Below, piece after piece: positions 53,701-63,323 of a stretch of DNA of 64,000 nt; within the stretch, counting starts at the first letter, position 1; every line of letters begins with the position of its first letter. Below the pieces are notes generated by a model that was not told the origin of the DNA, did no database searches, and saw only the letters and a list, made by a program, of their open reading frames with translations. Origin of the DNA: CALMBW01 sp963779645 (GTDB lineage Bacteria; Actinomycetota; CADDZG01; WHSQ01); assembly GCA_963779645.1 (NCBI GenBank), contig CAVZYX010000005.1:682001-746000 (forward strand). The letters run 5' to 3'. The translations under genes and the position numbers were made by a program.

Positions 53701-54651
53701 TTAGGGCGTAGGACCTGCCGGACCTGTAACCGTGCTTTCCTGAAGGATCCGGATGCGCTCCTCTAACGGTGGGTGAGTGTCGAACATCCGGTTCAACCAC
53801 GCCCCGGATCCCTTGCCGCCCCGGGCTTCTGACCGCGCACGGGGGATCGGGGATTCGATCCAGAGATGTGCAGTTGCTCGACTGCTGGATCGCACAACCG
53901 TTTGATCGTCCTTCAACTTGTTGAGAGCTGAGATCAGGCCATCCGGGTAGCGAGTTAGGAAAACCCCGTCGGCATCGGCCAGGTATTCACGCCGCCGCGA
54001 GACGGCGAACTGCATCATCTGGGCGATCAGTGGCGACATGATCAGAAGAACGATGCCGAGGATCGCGAAGATCGCACCGGCTCCGTTGTTGTCGTCTCGT
54101 CGTCCACCGCCTCCCCACCAGAGCGTGTGCATCATGATGTCGGCGACAAGGACGGTGAACCCGACCAACGTGACCGCAAGGGTCATCACCAACGTGTCCC
54201 GATTCTTGATGTGCGAGAGCTCGTGGGCCATGATTCCTTCGAGCTCATCGCGGTTCATCTTCTCGAGTAGTCCGGTTGTTGCCGCGATAGCCGAGTGCTC
54301 GGGGTTGCGCCCGGTGGCGAATGCGTTGGGAGCATCGTCCTGAACCACGTAGATCCGCGGCTTCGGCATGCCGGCGGCCAGGCTTAGTCCCTCGATGATG
54401 TTGTGCAGCTGGGCGTACTCCGTCTCATCCGCCGGCTTCGCCTTGCTCATAGCGAGAGCGATCTTGTCGCTGTTGAAGTAGGAAGCCCATGTCATGACGA
54501 TCGCGATGATGGCGGCGATCGCCACGCCTAGGTAGCCGACTCCACCCCCGAGCCATTCACCTGCCGCCCAGCCCACGAGAACCACGAAGGCTGTGAACGC
54601 GAAGATCAGCAGCCACGACTTACGGACGTTCGATGAGATGCGTTCGTACAC
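53701..54651 (-). CDS. htpX: zinc metalloprotease HtpX
   Basis: HtpX is a membrane M48 protease in membrane-protein quality control. The 316-residue protein has two N-terminal membrane segments, the HEXXH motif in GIMAHELSHIKNRD, further segments, and REYLADADGVFLTR supplying the third ligand. It follows lemA by 15 bases, a common pairing. Confidence 0.93.
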   Translation of the reverse strand: MYERISSNVRKSWLLIFAFTAFVVLVGWAAGEWLGGGVGYLGVAIAAIIAIVMTWASYFNSDKIALAMSKAKPADETEYAQLHNIIEGLSLAAGMPKPRIYVVQDDAPNAFATGRNPEHSAIAATTGLLEKMNRDELEGIMAHELSHIKNRDTLVMTLAVTLVGFTVLVADIMMHTLWWGGGGRRDDNNGAGAIFAILGIVLLIMSPLIAQMMQFAVSRRREYLADADGVFLTRYPDGLISALNKLKDDQTVVRSSSRATAHLWIESPIPRARSEARGGKGSGAWLNRMFDTHPPLEERIRILQESTVTGPAGPTP

Positions 54652-54666
54652 CTAGTGACCGCGCGC

Positions 54667-55275
54667 CTATGTCTGTGCCGGAGGTGTTGTCTGCGCGGGA
54701 GGTGGTGCTCCGGCGCCTCCGCCCTGACCGAAATCGACCGACGGGACCGCGCGGGCAGCTTCTTCAACCTCGAAGTACGGCTTGGGCTCGAAGTTGAACA
54801 TGCCGGCGATGATGTTCGTCGGGAACTGCTCCAAGGAGTTGTCGTAGCTGAGGACCTGCTCGTTGTAGAACTGGCGCGAGAAGGCGATGCGCCCTTCTGT
54901 ACCGGTGAGTTCTTCCTGAAGAGCAAGGAAGTTTTGGTTCGCCTTCAGATCGGGGTAGGCCTCTGCCACCGCAAAGAGCTGGCGCAGCGCTGAGGTCAGC
55001 ATGTTCTCGGCTTGAGCTTGGTTCTCGACTCCTTGAGCCTGGACGGCTTGCTGTCGTGCCTTAACAACGTTCTCGAACGTCTCGCGCTCGTGCGCGGCGT
55101 AACCCTTGACCGTTTCCACCAGGTTCGGAATCAGGTCGTGTCGCCTCTTCAGTTGGACGTCGATCTGGGCCCATGCAGCCTCGATCCGGTTGCGGAACTT
55201 GACTAACCGGTTGTAGACCGCGATGACGAAGATGACCAGGAGCGCTACTACTCCGATCACGATCCAAAGACCCAT
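54667..55275 (-). CDS. LemA family protein
   Basis: The 202-residue protein starts with one membrane segment (VALLVIFVIAVYN). The helical LemA domain follows: NRIEAAWAQIDVQLKRRHDL, IPNLVETVKGYA and YDNSLEQFPTNIIAGMF. The tail is Pro/Gly/Thr-rich. It is commonly found with htpX; its biochemical function is unknown. Confidence 0.9.
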   Translation of the reverse strand: MGLWIVIGVVALLVIFVIAVYNRLVKFRNRIEAAWAQIDVQLKRRHDLIPNLVETVKGYAAHERETFENVVKARQQAVQAQGVENQAQAENMLTSALRQLFAVAEAYPDLKANQNFLALQEELTGTEGRIAFSRQFYNEQVLSYDNSLEQFPTNIIAGMFNFEPKPYFEVEEAARAVPSVDFGQGGGAGAPPPAQTTPPAQT

Positions 55276-55343
55276 CTGGGGACCTCCCTTTTGTTAGATG
55301 TTCGACCTCTAGCTTAGGGCCCGCCGCAAGATAGGTTTCCTGC

Positions 55344-55583
55344 ATGCGAATAAGCATCGAGTACTGCCGCAAGTGAGGGTACACGCCTAGAGCCGTCGGT
55401 CTGACGGAGCGGATCCTGGAGGAGTTCGAGCACGATCTCGAAGAGGTGGTCCTGGTCCCCTCGGGGGGAGGCGTTTTCGAGGTAGATGTCGACGACGAAA
55501 GCGTCTACTCGAAGAAGGCCACCGGCAAGCATGCGGATCTAGACGCCTTGATGGTTACCCTTCGGAAGGTCATCAAGGGTTAG
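55344..55583 (+). CDS. Rdx/SelW-family selenoprotein with in-frame TGA (selenocysteine)
   Basis: The frame ATG (55344) to TAG (55583) reads MRISIEYCRK-U-GYTPRAVGLT and continues with ERILEEFEHDLEEVVLVPSG, GGVFEVDVDDESVYSKKATG and KHADLDALMVTLRKVIKG. This is a full-length Rdx-fold (SelW/SelT-like) thioredoxin-like protein of 79 residues. The only interruption is TGA at 55374-55376, exactly at the second position of the CxxC/CxxU redox motif, where selenocysteine occurs in SelW proteins. The downstream part keeps family features (VPSGGGVFEV, VYSKKATG). A hairpin 16 bases after the TGA looks like a bacterial SECIS. Standard gene finding would stop at the TGA and drop this gene. The gene lies between lemA and DAHP synthase. 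Confidence 0.88.
55393..55407 (+). promoter_or_regulatory. candidate bacterial SECIS element
   Basis: A perfect stem CCGTC/GACGG carries the loop GGTCT, inside the coding sequence and starting 16 bases after the TGA. The loop sequence is, as I recall it, the same as the SelB-binding apical loop of the E. coli fdhF SECIS, and the TGA-to-loop distance (21 versus 18 bases) is similar. Both suggest that SelB can deliver Sec-tRNA here. Confidence 0.75.
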
Positions 55584-55586
55584 CGA

Positions 55587-56930
55587 TCAGTTCTGAAGCA
55601 TCTCTCCCAGCAAGAAGGCTAGGTCGAGGCTTTGACGAGCGTTCAGACGCGGATCGCATAAGGCTTCGTAACGATCCTCTAGGTGGCCATCGAGGACCTC
55701 TTCGGCGCCACCGAGGCATTCCGTCACGTTCTCGGCCGTCAACTCCAGATGCACACCGCCAGGTGTCGAACCCTCCTGCTGGTGAACGATGAAGAACTGT
55801 TTGATCTCGGTGAGAACGTCATCCAACCGCCTCGTCTTGTAGCCGCTTGAGGAAGTGAATGTGTTGCCGTGCATCGGGTCGCAGACCCAGACGACCTGTT
55901 TGCCTGCCTCTTTCATCGCTTTCAGGAGCGGTGGCAGCTTTTCTTCAACCAGTCCGGCCCCCATGCGTGTCACGAAAGTGAGTCGTCCCGGCTCCGATCG
56001 AGCGTCGAGTCGCTCCGCTAACGCAACGACCTCTTCCGGGGTAGCGCTGGGGCCGAGCTTCACAGCTACCGGATTCTTAACGCCCGACAAGAACTCAACA
56101 TGGGCACCGCCGACGTCACGTGTTCTCTCGCCAACCCACAACAGATGAGCAGAGCAGTCGTACCAGTCGCCGGTCAGCGAGTCTTCACGTGTGAGGGCCT
56201 CTTCGAACTCCAGGAGCAGCGCCTCGTGTGATGTGAACAGATCAACTTCGTGCAGCGCTGAGTCGGCACCTAGATCGATCCCGCAGGCGGCCATGAAAGT
56301 GAGTGACCGGTCGATCTGACGCGCTATCTGTTCGTACCGCTGGCCTTGCTTGCTTTCGGCAACGAAGTCCTGGTTCCAAGCGTGGATCTGTCGGAGGTCT
56401 GCGAATCCCCCCTTGGTGAAAGCCCTGATCAGATTCAACGTGGCGGCCGACTGGTGGTACGCCTGAACCATTCGCTGGGGGTCGGCCACGCGCGCTTCGG
56501 CAGTGAAGCTGTCGTCATTGACGGCGTGGCCCCGGAACGAGGGAAGTTTCTGGTCGCCAACCGACTCGAACTCAGCCGAGCGGGGTTTCGCGAATTGCCC
56601 TGCGATCCGCCCTACCTTCACCACCGGGAGCCCTGACGCGTAGGTGAGAACCACCGCCATCTGCAGGATGACTTTTAACTTGTCTCGGATGGCATCGGCA
56701 GAGAACTCGCGGAACGATTCAGCACAATCCCCAGCTTGGAGCAGGAAGGCTTCCCCTCGACCGACCTTCGCAAGAGCAGACTTCAACTGTCTCGCCTCGC
56801 CCGCGAAAACCAGAGGAGGAAGTCCTCGCAACTTCGTCAGAACTCCCTCTAACTCGGACGCGTCTGGCCATCCAGGCTGCTGTAGCGCCTCGAGACTGGT
56901 CCATGAGTCTGGGGTCCACGTCATGCTCAT
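55587..56930 (-). CDS. 3-deoxy-7-phosphoheptulonate synthase, class II
   Basis: This enzyme condenses PEP and erythrose-4-phosphate in the first step of the shikimate pathway. The 447-residue length and motifs identify the plant/actinobacterial class II type: LLQAGDCAESF, VVKVGRIAGQFAKPRS, VWVCDPMHGNTF and GGVHLELTAENVTECLGG. ATG at 56930 is preferred; the open frame continues 14 codons upstream. Its stop is three bases from the selenoprotein stop (convergent). Confidence 0.94.
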   Translation of the reverse strand: MSMTWTPDSWTSLEALQQPGWPDASELEGVLTKLRGLPPLVFAGEARQLKSALAKVGRGEAFLLQAGDCAESFREFSADAIRDKLKVILQMAVVLTYASGLPVVKVGRIAGQFAKPRSAEFESVGDQKLPSFRGHAVNDDSFTAEARVADPQRMVQAYHQSAATLNLIRAFTKGGFADLRQIHAWNQDFVAESKQGQRYEQIARQIDRSLTFMAACGIDLGADSALHEVDLFTSHEALLLEFEEALTREDSLTGDWYDCSAHLLWVGERTRDVGGAHVEFLSGVKNPVAVKLGPSATPEEVVALAERLDARSEPGRLTFVTRMGAGLVEEKLPPLLKAMKEAGKQVVWVCDPMHGNTFTSSSGYKTRRLDDVLTEIKQFFIVHQQEGSTPGGVHLELTAENVTECLGGAEEVLDGHLEDRYEALCDPRLNARQSLDLAFLLGEMLQN

Positions 56931-57012
56931 ATGGTCCCATCTTTCCCCTCTCCCTTTGGTGACCCGAGCCACCGCAACCCCATGAACGAGGCTTTGTCCG
57001 TAACATGAGGCA

Positions 57013-58230
57013 GTGAAGACCGAACAGCTCGTGTCCTTAGATGAGGTTCGCTCTGCGGAGGAGCGGCTTAAAGATGTCGCGGTGCGGACCCCGCTCGACG
57101 CCTCACGGGGCTTGTCGCAGATCGTGGGCGGTCAGGTTTTCATCAAGTGCGAGAACCTGCAACGAACCGGATCGTTCAAGATCCGTGGCGCTTATAACCG
57201 CATCAGCCGACTAAGCACCGACGAGAAGGGACGCGGAGTGGTTGCCGCTTCTGCCGGTAACCACGCCCAGGGCGTTGCGTTAGCAGCCTCGCTGTCCGAC
57301 ACGAAAGCGACCGTCTTCATGCCGGCCAACGCTTCACTACCGAAGGTTGAAGCAACGCGGCGTTACGGCGCAGAGGTGATGTTGGTTGGGAAAGACTTCG
57401 GTGAGGCGTACGCGGCGTCGCTCGAGCATGCCGAGAGTAGCGGGGCGGTCTTCGTTCATCCTTACAACCATGCCGACGTGATCGCCGGTCAAGGCACCAT
57501 AGGTCTGGAACTACTCGACCAACTAGACGGTTTCGGCACTGTGATCGTGCCGGTAGGCGGCGGCGGCCTCATCTCCGGGATCTCCACTGCTATCAAGAGC
57601 GTGCGCCCGGATGTGCGCATAGTCGGTGTTCAGGCTTCCGGAGCGTCCTCGTTCATCCCTTCACTAGAGAAGGGGCGGATCGTTGCGCTCGATTCCGTGT
57701 CGACCATCGCGGATGGGATCGCGGCGAACGCGCCTGGCGAGCTAACGCTGGCTCATGTCGATGCTCTGGTCGACGAGGTCGTGACCGTTAGCGACGATTC
57801 CATCGCTCAAGCTCTGGTGCTCACAGCGGAGAGGATGAAGCTCGTTCTCGAGCCCTCGGGGGCCGCGGGAGTTGCCGCTGCGATGGAGGGCAAAGGTCAC
57901 TTGGAACCCCCGGTCGTGGTGGTTCTTTCGGGCGGCAACATCGATCCGCTTCTCTTGTTGAGCGTGATCCGTTACGGCTTGTCGGCCGCGGGACGCTATT
58001 TCTCCTTCCACACACGGATCCCCGATCAACCTGGAGAGCTACATCGGCTACTCGGTCTCGTTGCGGAATCCGGCGCCAACATCATCGGTGTGGAACACCA
58101 CCGCGAAGGTGTTCAGGTGCACATGGGCGAGGTCGACGTGATCCTTCAAGTGGAAACGAAAGGACCGCGTCACATCGACGAGCTCTCCGACGCACTTGGC
58201 GCCAAGGGCTACGTAGTAGAGCCCCTCTAG
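57013..58230 (+). CDS. ilvA: threonine ammonia-lyase with C-terminal ACT domain
   Basis: The enzyme is PLP-dependent and deaminates threonine to 2-oxobutanoate for isoleucine synthesis. The PLP lysine is in TGSFKIRGAYNRI, with SAGNHAQGVALAA and the Gly-rich VGGGGLISGI. Residues about 330-405 (HTRIPDQPGELHRLLGLVAE) form one ACT-type domain, so the short form (405 residues) is likely feedback regulated differently from the long one. Confidence 0.92.
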   Translation: MKTEQLVSLDEVRSAEERLKDVAVRTPLDASRGLSQIVGGQVFIKCENLQRTGSFKIRGAYNRISRLSTDEKGRGVVAASAGNHAQGVALAASLSDTKATVFMPANASLPKVEATRRYGAEVMLVGKDFGEAYAASLEHAESSGAVFVHPYNHADVIAGQGTIGLELLDQLDGFGTVIVPVGGGGLISGISTAIKSVRPDVRIVGVQASGASSFIPSLEKGRIVALDSVSTIADGIAANAPGELTLAHVDALVDEVVTVSDDSIAQALVLTAERMKLVLEPSGAAGVAAAMEGKGHLEPPVVVVLSGGNIDPLLLLSVIRYGLSAAGRYFSFHTRIPDQPGELHRLLGLVAESGANIIGVEHHREGVQVHMGEVDVILQVETKGPRHIDELSDALGAKGYVVEPL

Positions 58231-58271
58231 GGTCATGGAAGTGGTTCCGTCGGTCACGTGTTGTTACTAGT

Positions 58272-59127
58272 GTGAGACCGATGCGAGCTCCCGAGGAACG
58301 CCATATCAACGAACTTGTCGCTCGCTGGCTGGAAGAGGACATCGGTAGGGGCGATCGAACCACCGAGGCCACTGTTACCCCAGAGCAACACGGTCGCGCC
58401 CGCCTTGAAGCCCGCCAGGTCGCTGTGATCGCCGGGCTCCCCTTCGCCGAGGCTTGTTTCAGACAGGTTGGTGGCGATGAACTGAAATGGTTGCCGGAGG
58501 TGTCAGATGGCGATCGCGTCGAACCGGGAGGTGTCCTTGCTCGAGTGGAAGGGTCGCTCGCGGCGATCCTTACGGCCGAGCGAACAGCCTTGAACATCCT
58601 GCAGCGTCTCTCTGCTGTTGCCACCGTTACATCCCGATACGTCGAAGCAGTGAAGGGTACCGACGCGCGGATTGTCGACACGCGCGAAGACAACTCCCGG
58701 CCTTCGCATCCTCGAGAAGTACGCGGTCGTCGTCGGTGGTGGTCACAACCATCGTTCGGGTCTCGATGACGGGATCCTTGTGAAGGACAATCACATCATG
58801 GCGGCGGGATCCGTCGCCGAAGCAACGCGTCGAGCAAGAGCTGCTGCACCGCACGGGCTATCTGTGGAGGTCGAGGTTCAGGATCTGGACGGACTAGATG
58901 CGGCTATCGCAGGAGGGGCGGACGTCGTCCTGCTCGACAACATGACTCCGGCTGAAGTCGAAGCTGCGGTTCATCGCGCTGCAGGACGAGTGCTTCTGGA
59001 AGCGTCCGGCGGCATCAACCTCGACACAGTTAAGGACTACGCAGGAACCGGCGTCGATCTCATCTCGGTGGGCGCGCTAACGCATAGCGCACCTGCAATC
59101 GATCTTGCCCTGGAGGTTGAAGTCTGA
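58272..59127 (+). CDS. nadC: nicotinate-nucleotide pyrophosphorylase NadC (frameshifted)
   Basis: NadC converts quinolinate and PRPP to nicotinate mononucleotide. The first frame has EEDIGRGDRTTEA, AERTALNILQRLSAVAT and ARIVDTR. It then shifts at about 58681-58687, after which KTTPGLRILEKYAVVVGGGH, NHRSGLDDGILVKDNHI and the rest follow in another frame. Removing one base of the ACGCGCGAAG run restores the protein (about 284 residues). All catalytic motifs are present on either side, so sequence error is likely. The stop overlaps nadA (TGATG). Confidence 0.85.
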
Positions 59128-60119
59128 TGGTTCTCTCACCCGAGGCCCTTGTTACTGGAGCGTCCGAGGCGTGGGCCTCTGAAGTTCGCTCTCTGGCCGA
59201 ACGCAACGATGCCGTGATCCTCGCTCACAACTATCAAGTCCCCGCCGTGCAAGATGTTGCGCACTACGTCGGTGATTCGCTCGAACTGTCGAAGATCTCC
59301 GCCGAACTGCCACAGTCGGTAATCGTTTTCTGCGGCGTGCATTTCATGGCCGAGACCGCCAAGATCCTGTCTCCCGAGAAAACTGTTTTGATCCCCGATC
59401 AGATGGCCGGTTGTTCGTTGGCGGCATCGATAACCCCAGATGAACTCATCGCGTGGCAGGCGGAGCATCCTGGTGCAGTCACCGTGATGTACGTCAATAC
59501 GAGCGCCGACATCAAGGCTTTGACCGATATCTGTTGCACCTCGGCGAATGCGAAGGCGGTTATCGAGTCCATCCCCGCCGACAAAGAGATCCTCTTCGGA
59601 CCGGACATGTTCCTGGGCTCCGCGGTTGAGAACATGACGGGACGAAAGATGCATATCTGGATGGGGGAGTGTCACGTCCACGCCGGAATCTCGCCGAGCA
59701 ACATCCGAAGAACCCTCGACGACAATCCTGGAGCTGAGTTGCTCGTCCATCCTGAGTGCGGTTGCTCCAGCCAGTGCATGTACCTCGCCTCGACCGGAGA
59801 TCTACCGCCGGATCGCACGTTCATCGTTGGCACAGGTGGGATGGTCCGGCGCATGAAGGAATCCAAAGCCGACAAGTTCATCGTCGCTACCGAGACGGGC
59901 ATGCTGCACAGGCTGCACAAAGAGAATCCCGGGGCCGAACTCGTCGCTGCAAACGAAGCAGCAACTTGCGGTTACATGAAAATGATCACGCCGACGAAGC
60001 TGCTCGACACGGTGCGGGCCCTCGATTCAGGCGATCACGAGAGTTATGTGGTCGATGTCCCCAAGGACATCGCAGACAAGGCCCGTCTCTCGATCGAACG
60101 GATGATCTCGATCACCTAG
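59127..60119 (+). CDS. nadA: quinolinate synthase
   Basis: NadA is a [4Fe-4S] enzyme making quinolinate from iminoaspartate and dihydroxyacetone phosphate. The 330-residue protein shows AHNYQVPAVQDVAHYVGDS, IVFCGVHFMAETAKIL, TDICCTSANA, HPECGCSSQC and AATCGYMKM, which include the cluster Cys residues. It is translated with nadC; nadB is not in the window. Confidence 0.94.
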   Translation: MVLSPEALVTGASEAWASEVRSLAERNDAVILAHNYQVPAVQDVAHYVGDSLELSKISAELPQSVIVFCGVHFMAETAKILSPEKTVLIPDQMAGCSLAASITPDELIAWQAEHPGAVTVMYVNTSADIKALTDICCTSANAKAVIESIPADKEILFGPDMFLGSAVENMTGRKMHIWMGECHVHAGISPSNIRRTLDDNPGAELLVHPECGCSSQCMYLASTGDLPPDRTFIVGTGGMVRRMKESKADKFIVATETGMLHRLHKENPGAELVAANEAATCGYMKMITPTKLLDTVRALDSGDHESYVVDVPKDIADKARLSIERMISIT

Positions 60120-60610
60120 CTGTCCCTGTTGGGGCTGGCGGCTACTCCTAATAGGGAGAAGATCACCCCGGCCACTGCTCCGGCTACCACGAACAAGATC
60201 CCGATCCCTTGATCGACTTCCCCGACGACGTCGAGCTCTTGCATGAAGCCAGAACCTGCGTCGGGTATCGCTCGATAGTCACCTATGGCGATCCCGCCGA
60301 TGACCACGGACGCTAGGAATCCAAGCCACCCCCACAGACTTCTCCGTCGCATCCACAAGAGGAGCGCGCCGTTGATGACCAGCACGGCGAGCACGATCAC
60401 CACCCAGCCATCTCCCTCTTCGATCCCGGAGACTGGGTGGGCGCGCTGGAGCTCGGAAGTGGGAAGGATCCGGGGCCTGTCCGTGATGGATACCCATTCC
60501 AGGAACGACCCGATGATGGCGACGGCGGCCGAGGCCAGCATGCCCCCCACCGCCACGGTGCGTGCTTTGTCGAAATAGTCGGTCTCACGCTGGGAAGAGT
60601 TTTTCGTCAC
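60116..60610 (-). CDS. hypothetical membrane protein
   Basis: The 164-residue protein has about four hydrophobic segments (GMLASAAVAIIGSFLEWVSI, VVIVLAVLVINGALLLW, WGWLGFLASVVIGGIAIG, GILFVVAGAVAGVIFSLLGV). No family is recognised. It overlaps the convergent nadA by four bases and is divergent from the amidase gene with only an 18-base gap. Confidence 0.65.
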   Translation of the reverse strand: MTKNSSQRETDYFDKARTVAVGGMLASAAVAIIGSFLEWVSITDRPRILPTSELQRAHPVSGIEEGDGWVVIVLAVLVINGALLLWMRRRSLWGWLGFLASVVIGGIAIGDYRAIPDAGSGFMQELDVVGEVDQGIGILFVVAGAVAGVIFSLLGVAASPNRDS

Positions 60611-60627
60611 AGGCGTTTAGCCTACCG

Positions 60628-61491
60628 ATGATGAGCGAAAAGAAGCGGTCTCTCCTGGCGATCCATGCCCATCCCGACGACGAATCGTCGAAGGGTTCAG
60701 GGACGATGGCCAAGTACGCACAAGAAGGTGTTCGGGTGGTCCTCGTTTGTGCCACGCGTGGAGAAGAGGGCGAGGTCCTAAACCCGCGTATGGATCAGCC
60801 TGGGATCAAAGAGAAGATGACGGAGCTTCGCGAGGCGGAGCTCGAGACGGCATGCGACATCCTTGGTGTCGAGCAGATCTATCAGTTGGGCTACCGGGAT
60901 TCGGGGATGCCGGGGTCGGAAGCAAACGAGAACCCTGCTGCATTCTTCAATGCCGACCCTGAAGAGGCGATCGGGAGACTCGTCGAGATCATCCGCCGCG
61001 AGAAGCCCGAGGTGGTCCTTGGCTACGACGAGAGCAAAGGTTACGAACATCCCGATCACGTGAAGGTTCATGAGTGGGGCACAGAGGCGTATCACGCAGC
61101 CGGAGACCCCGAACGCTATCCAGACCGTGGGGAACCATGGCGACCGAGCAAGCTGTACTACTTCGCCACTTTCACGAAGCAGCGTTTCGTGAAGCTTCAC
61201 GAGGCCGCGATCGCTGAAGGTATGGAATCTCCGTACGTTGGGTGGCTCGAGAACTGGGACGCGATCGGTTTCGCGGAACCTGCGGTAACGGCTCAGGTGG
61301 ATGTTGCGGACCAGATCGATCTCAGAACGAAAGCGCTGCTCGCTCACGCGACCCAGATCGATCCCGATTCGTTCTGGTTCGCCATCCCGGACGAGATGCA
61401 CAAGCGCATCTATCCGTGGGAGGACTACACGTTGATCCACTCGCACGTGCCAACGAACGACCTGGAAACGGATCTTTTCGAAGGGATCTAA
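60628..61491 (+). CDS. mca: PIG-L deacetylase, mycothiol S-conjugate amidase-like (Mca)
   Basis: The 287-residue protein has the zinc motif AIHAHPDDESSKGSGTMAKY, followed by CATRGEEGEVLNP and later the HPDHVKVHEWG region. The sequence resembles Mca, which cleaves mycothiol conjugates for detoxification, more than MshB, although the two are related. With Ino1 this supports a mycothiol-making organism. ATG at 60628 is followed by another ATG. Confidence 0.87.
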   Translation: MMSEKKRSLLAIHAHPDDESSKGSGTMAKYAQEGVRVVLVCATRGEEGEVLNPRMDQPGIKEKMTELREAELETACDILGVEQIYQLGYRDSGMPGSEANENPAAFFNADPEEAIGRLVEIIRREKPEVVLGYDESKGYEHPDHVKVHEWGTEAYHAAGDPERYPDRGEPWRPSKLYYFATFTKQRFVKLHEAAIAEGMESPYVGWLENWDAIGFAEPAVTAQVDVADQIDLRTKALLAHATQIDPDSFWFAIPDEMHKRIYPWEDYTLIHSHVPTNDLETDLFEGI

Positions 61492-63323
61492 ACGGTGGTT
61501 CTGCGGCCCAACTGGGTCTCGAGGACCTCGATGATCTCGTCACCCAACAACTCGTCACGCTCCAACAAGGCATCGCGGAGAGCGATCACTAGGTCGGAGT
61601 TGTCCTGAAGGAGCTTGATGACTTCCTTTCGATGCCGGTGAAGCATCGCCTCTAGCTCTTTGCGCATGTCGTCGTTAGAGAGGACCTTCGCCACGATGTT
61701 CGGGCTCGAATGCATGCCGTTGTTGACGGCGTCGTAGGAAACGAGTGAACTCCCCATCCCGAACGATCCGATCATCTGGGCCACGAGTGATGTAGCTGCG
61801 TGGAGGTCGGATGAGGGGCCCGTCCCCGACTCGCCGAAGAAGACGAACTCAGCAGCGAGGCCCCCCAGCATGACCTTCAGGGTCGCTTCGAGTTCGGATC
61901 GCGACTTCGTGTAGCGCTCTTCGGTATCGGAGTGGGCCAATAGCCCCAGAGCATTCCGTCGCTTGATGATGGACAGGACCTCGAGTTTCCTCGTGGTAGC
62001 GCAGAGGTATGCGGCGACGGCATGACCGGCTTCGTGGGTGGCGATCAGGTTCCGCTCTTTGTCGGTGTACGCAACCGGTTGACCTATGCCGATCTCTTCC
62101 GAGAGCCGCGCCTGCTGAACGTCACGCCAGCTAAGCGCTCTACGACCATCGCGCAGTGCCCACACGAGCGCTTCATCGAGGACATGCTCGAGCATGGCGG
62201 GTGTGTACCCAAGGGTCATCGCAGCCAGTTCTTCCCGCAGGGTGTCGCGATCCATGTCTTCCTGGTGCGAGCGCTTGAGGAGGAAGTAGTCGATCAGGTC
62301 TCGTCGTCCCTTGCGTGTAGGAAGCTCGAAGTGCAGGATCCGATCGAACCTTCCCGGTCTCAGCAAGGCTGCATCGAGCGCCTCTGCGCGGTTGGTCGCA
62401 CCGATTATCAAGATGTTGTTGTAGGGGATCTTGCGCTTCTGCAGTTGGCGCTCCGCCGGAAGCAGGGCGTTGAACATGTCGATGCAACGATTCTTCAGAC
62501 GTGTTGCCAGTGGGGGAGACTCGAAGGATTGAAGTTGGATCAGGAGCTCGTTGACCATTCCTCCATTGTTCGAGCTCATCATCCGACTGACCGAACGATT
62601 GCCGATCGATGTGGGAGCGAAAGTTTCCATCCCACCGCGCTGCAGGCCGATCGCATCGATCTCCTCGATGAATCCGATCGCTCCCCCTTCTTTACGAGCA
62701 GCCTTCTTGAGCTCCTTGAAGAACGCTCTGATCTTGAATGCGGTCATCCCGTAGAACATCGATTGGAACTGAGGCGCGGAAACAAAGAAGAAAGGCACGC
62801 CGGCCTCTGCGGCCATCGCTTTAGCGAGATGGGTCTTTCCGGTTCCGGGGTTACCTTCGAAGAGGATGCCTCGCCGGGGATTCCCGCCCAGTTCTTCGCG
62901 GAAACTCTTGTAAGCGAGGAAGATCTGCAACGAACGGGTTACTTCTTCCAGAACGGTATCGATACCGCGGACATCTTCAAATGTGAGACCGATCTGGCCC
63001 GGGCTGAATCGAACGGCCGGCGATCGACCGTTGATCATGATCGGTGCAAGCATCATCAGTCCGAAGAGAACGATGAGAACGACCGGCAAGAGATAGACGA
63101 TCGTGTCGGGCCCGAACTTCGGGAATCCGAAGCCGAGCGGGTCCTGGTCGAGGGCTCTCTTCAGGAGGTAGGCGAAGACGAGAAGATTCAACAGGAGGAG
63201 ATAGCGAAGTCGCCGCTGGCGATTGCGCTCTCTTATCCTTTTTACGCTTTCTCGGTGGCCCTGGGCGAGGGTAGCGAAGCTGTCCGAGAGCGTCTCGGCC
63301 GAAGTTGCCCGATCTTTGTCCAT
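61488..63323 (-). CDS. FtsH-like membrane AAA+ metalloprotease
   Basis: The 611-residue protein has two membrane segments (residues about 38-58 and 75-98) and an AAA+ domain with Walker A EGNPGTGKTHLAKAM near residue 160. A C-terminal M41 domain has ATHEAGHAVAAYL near 430 and GPSSDLHAATSLVAQM supplying the third ligand. The Walker B reads IGFIEEIDAIG, with Glu where FtsH has Asp. An insert of about 50 residues (FAPTSIGNRSVSRMMSSN onward) lies before the second region. These make it a divergent FtsH paralog rather than the canonical enzyme. It overlaps the next gene upstream. Confidence 0.88.
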   Translation of the reverse strand: MDKDRATSAETLSDSFATLAQGHRESVKRIRERNRQRRLRYLLLLNLLVFAYLLKRALDQDPLGFGFPKFGPDTIVYLLPVVLIVLFGLMMLAPIMINGRSPAVRFSPGQIGLTFEDVRGIDTVLEEVTRSLQIFLAYKSFREELGGNPRRGILFEGNPGTGKTHLAKAMAAEAGVPFFFVSAPQFQSMFYGMTAFKIRAFFKELKKAARKEGGAIGFIEEIDAIGLQRGGMETFAPTSIGNRSVSRMMSSNNGGMVNELLIQLQSFESPPLATRLKNRCIDMFNALLPAERQLQKRKIPYNNILIIGATNRAEALDAALLRPGRFDRILHFELPTRKGRRDLIDYFLLKRSHQEDMDRDTLREELAAMTLGYTPAMLEHVLDEALVWALRDGRRALSWRDVQQARLSEEIGIGQPVAYTDKERNLIATHEAGHAVAAYLCATTRKLEVLSIIKRRNALGLLAHSDTEERYTKSRSELEATLKVMLGGLAAEFVFFGESGTGPSSDLHAATSLVAQMIGSFGMGSSLVSYDAVNNGMHSSPNIVAKVLSNDDMRKELEAMLHRHRKEVIKLLQDNSDLVIALRDALLERDELLGDEIIEVLETQLGRRTTV

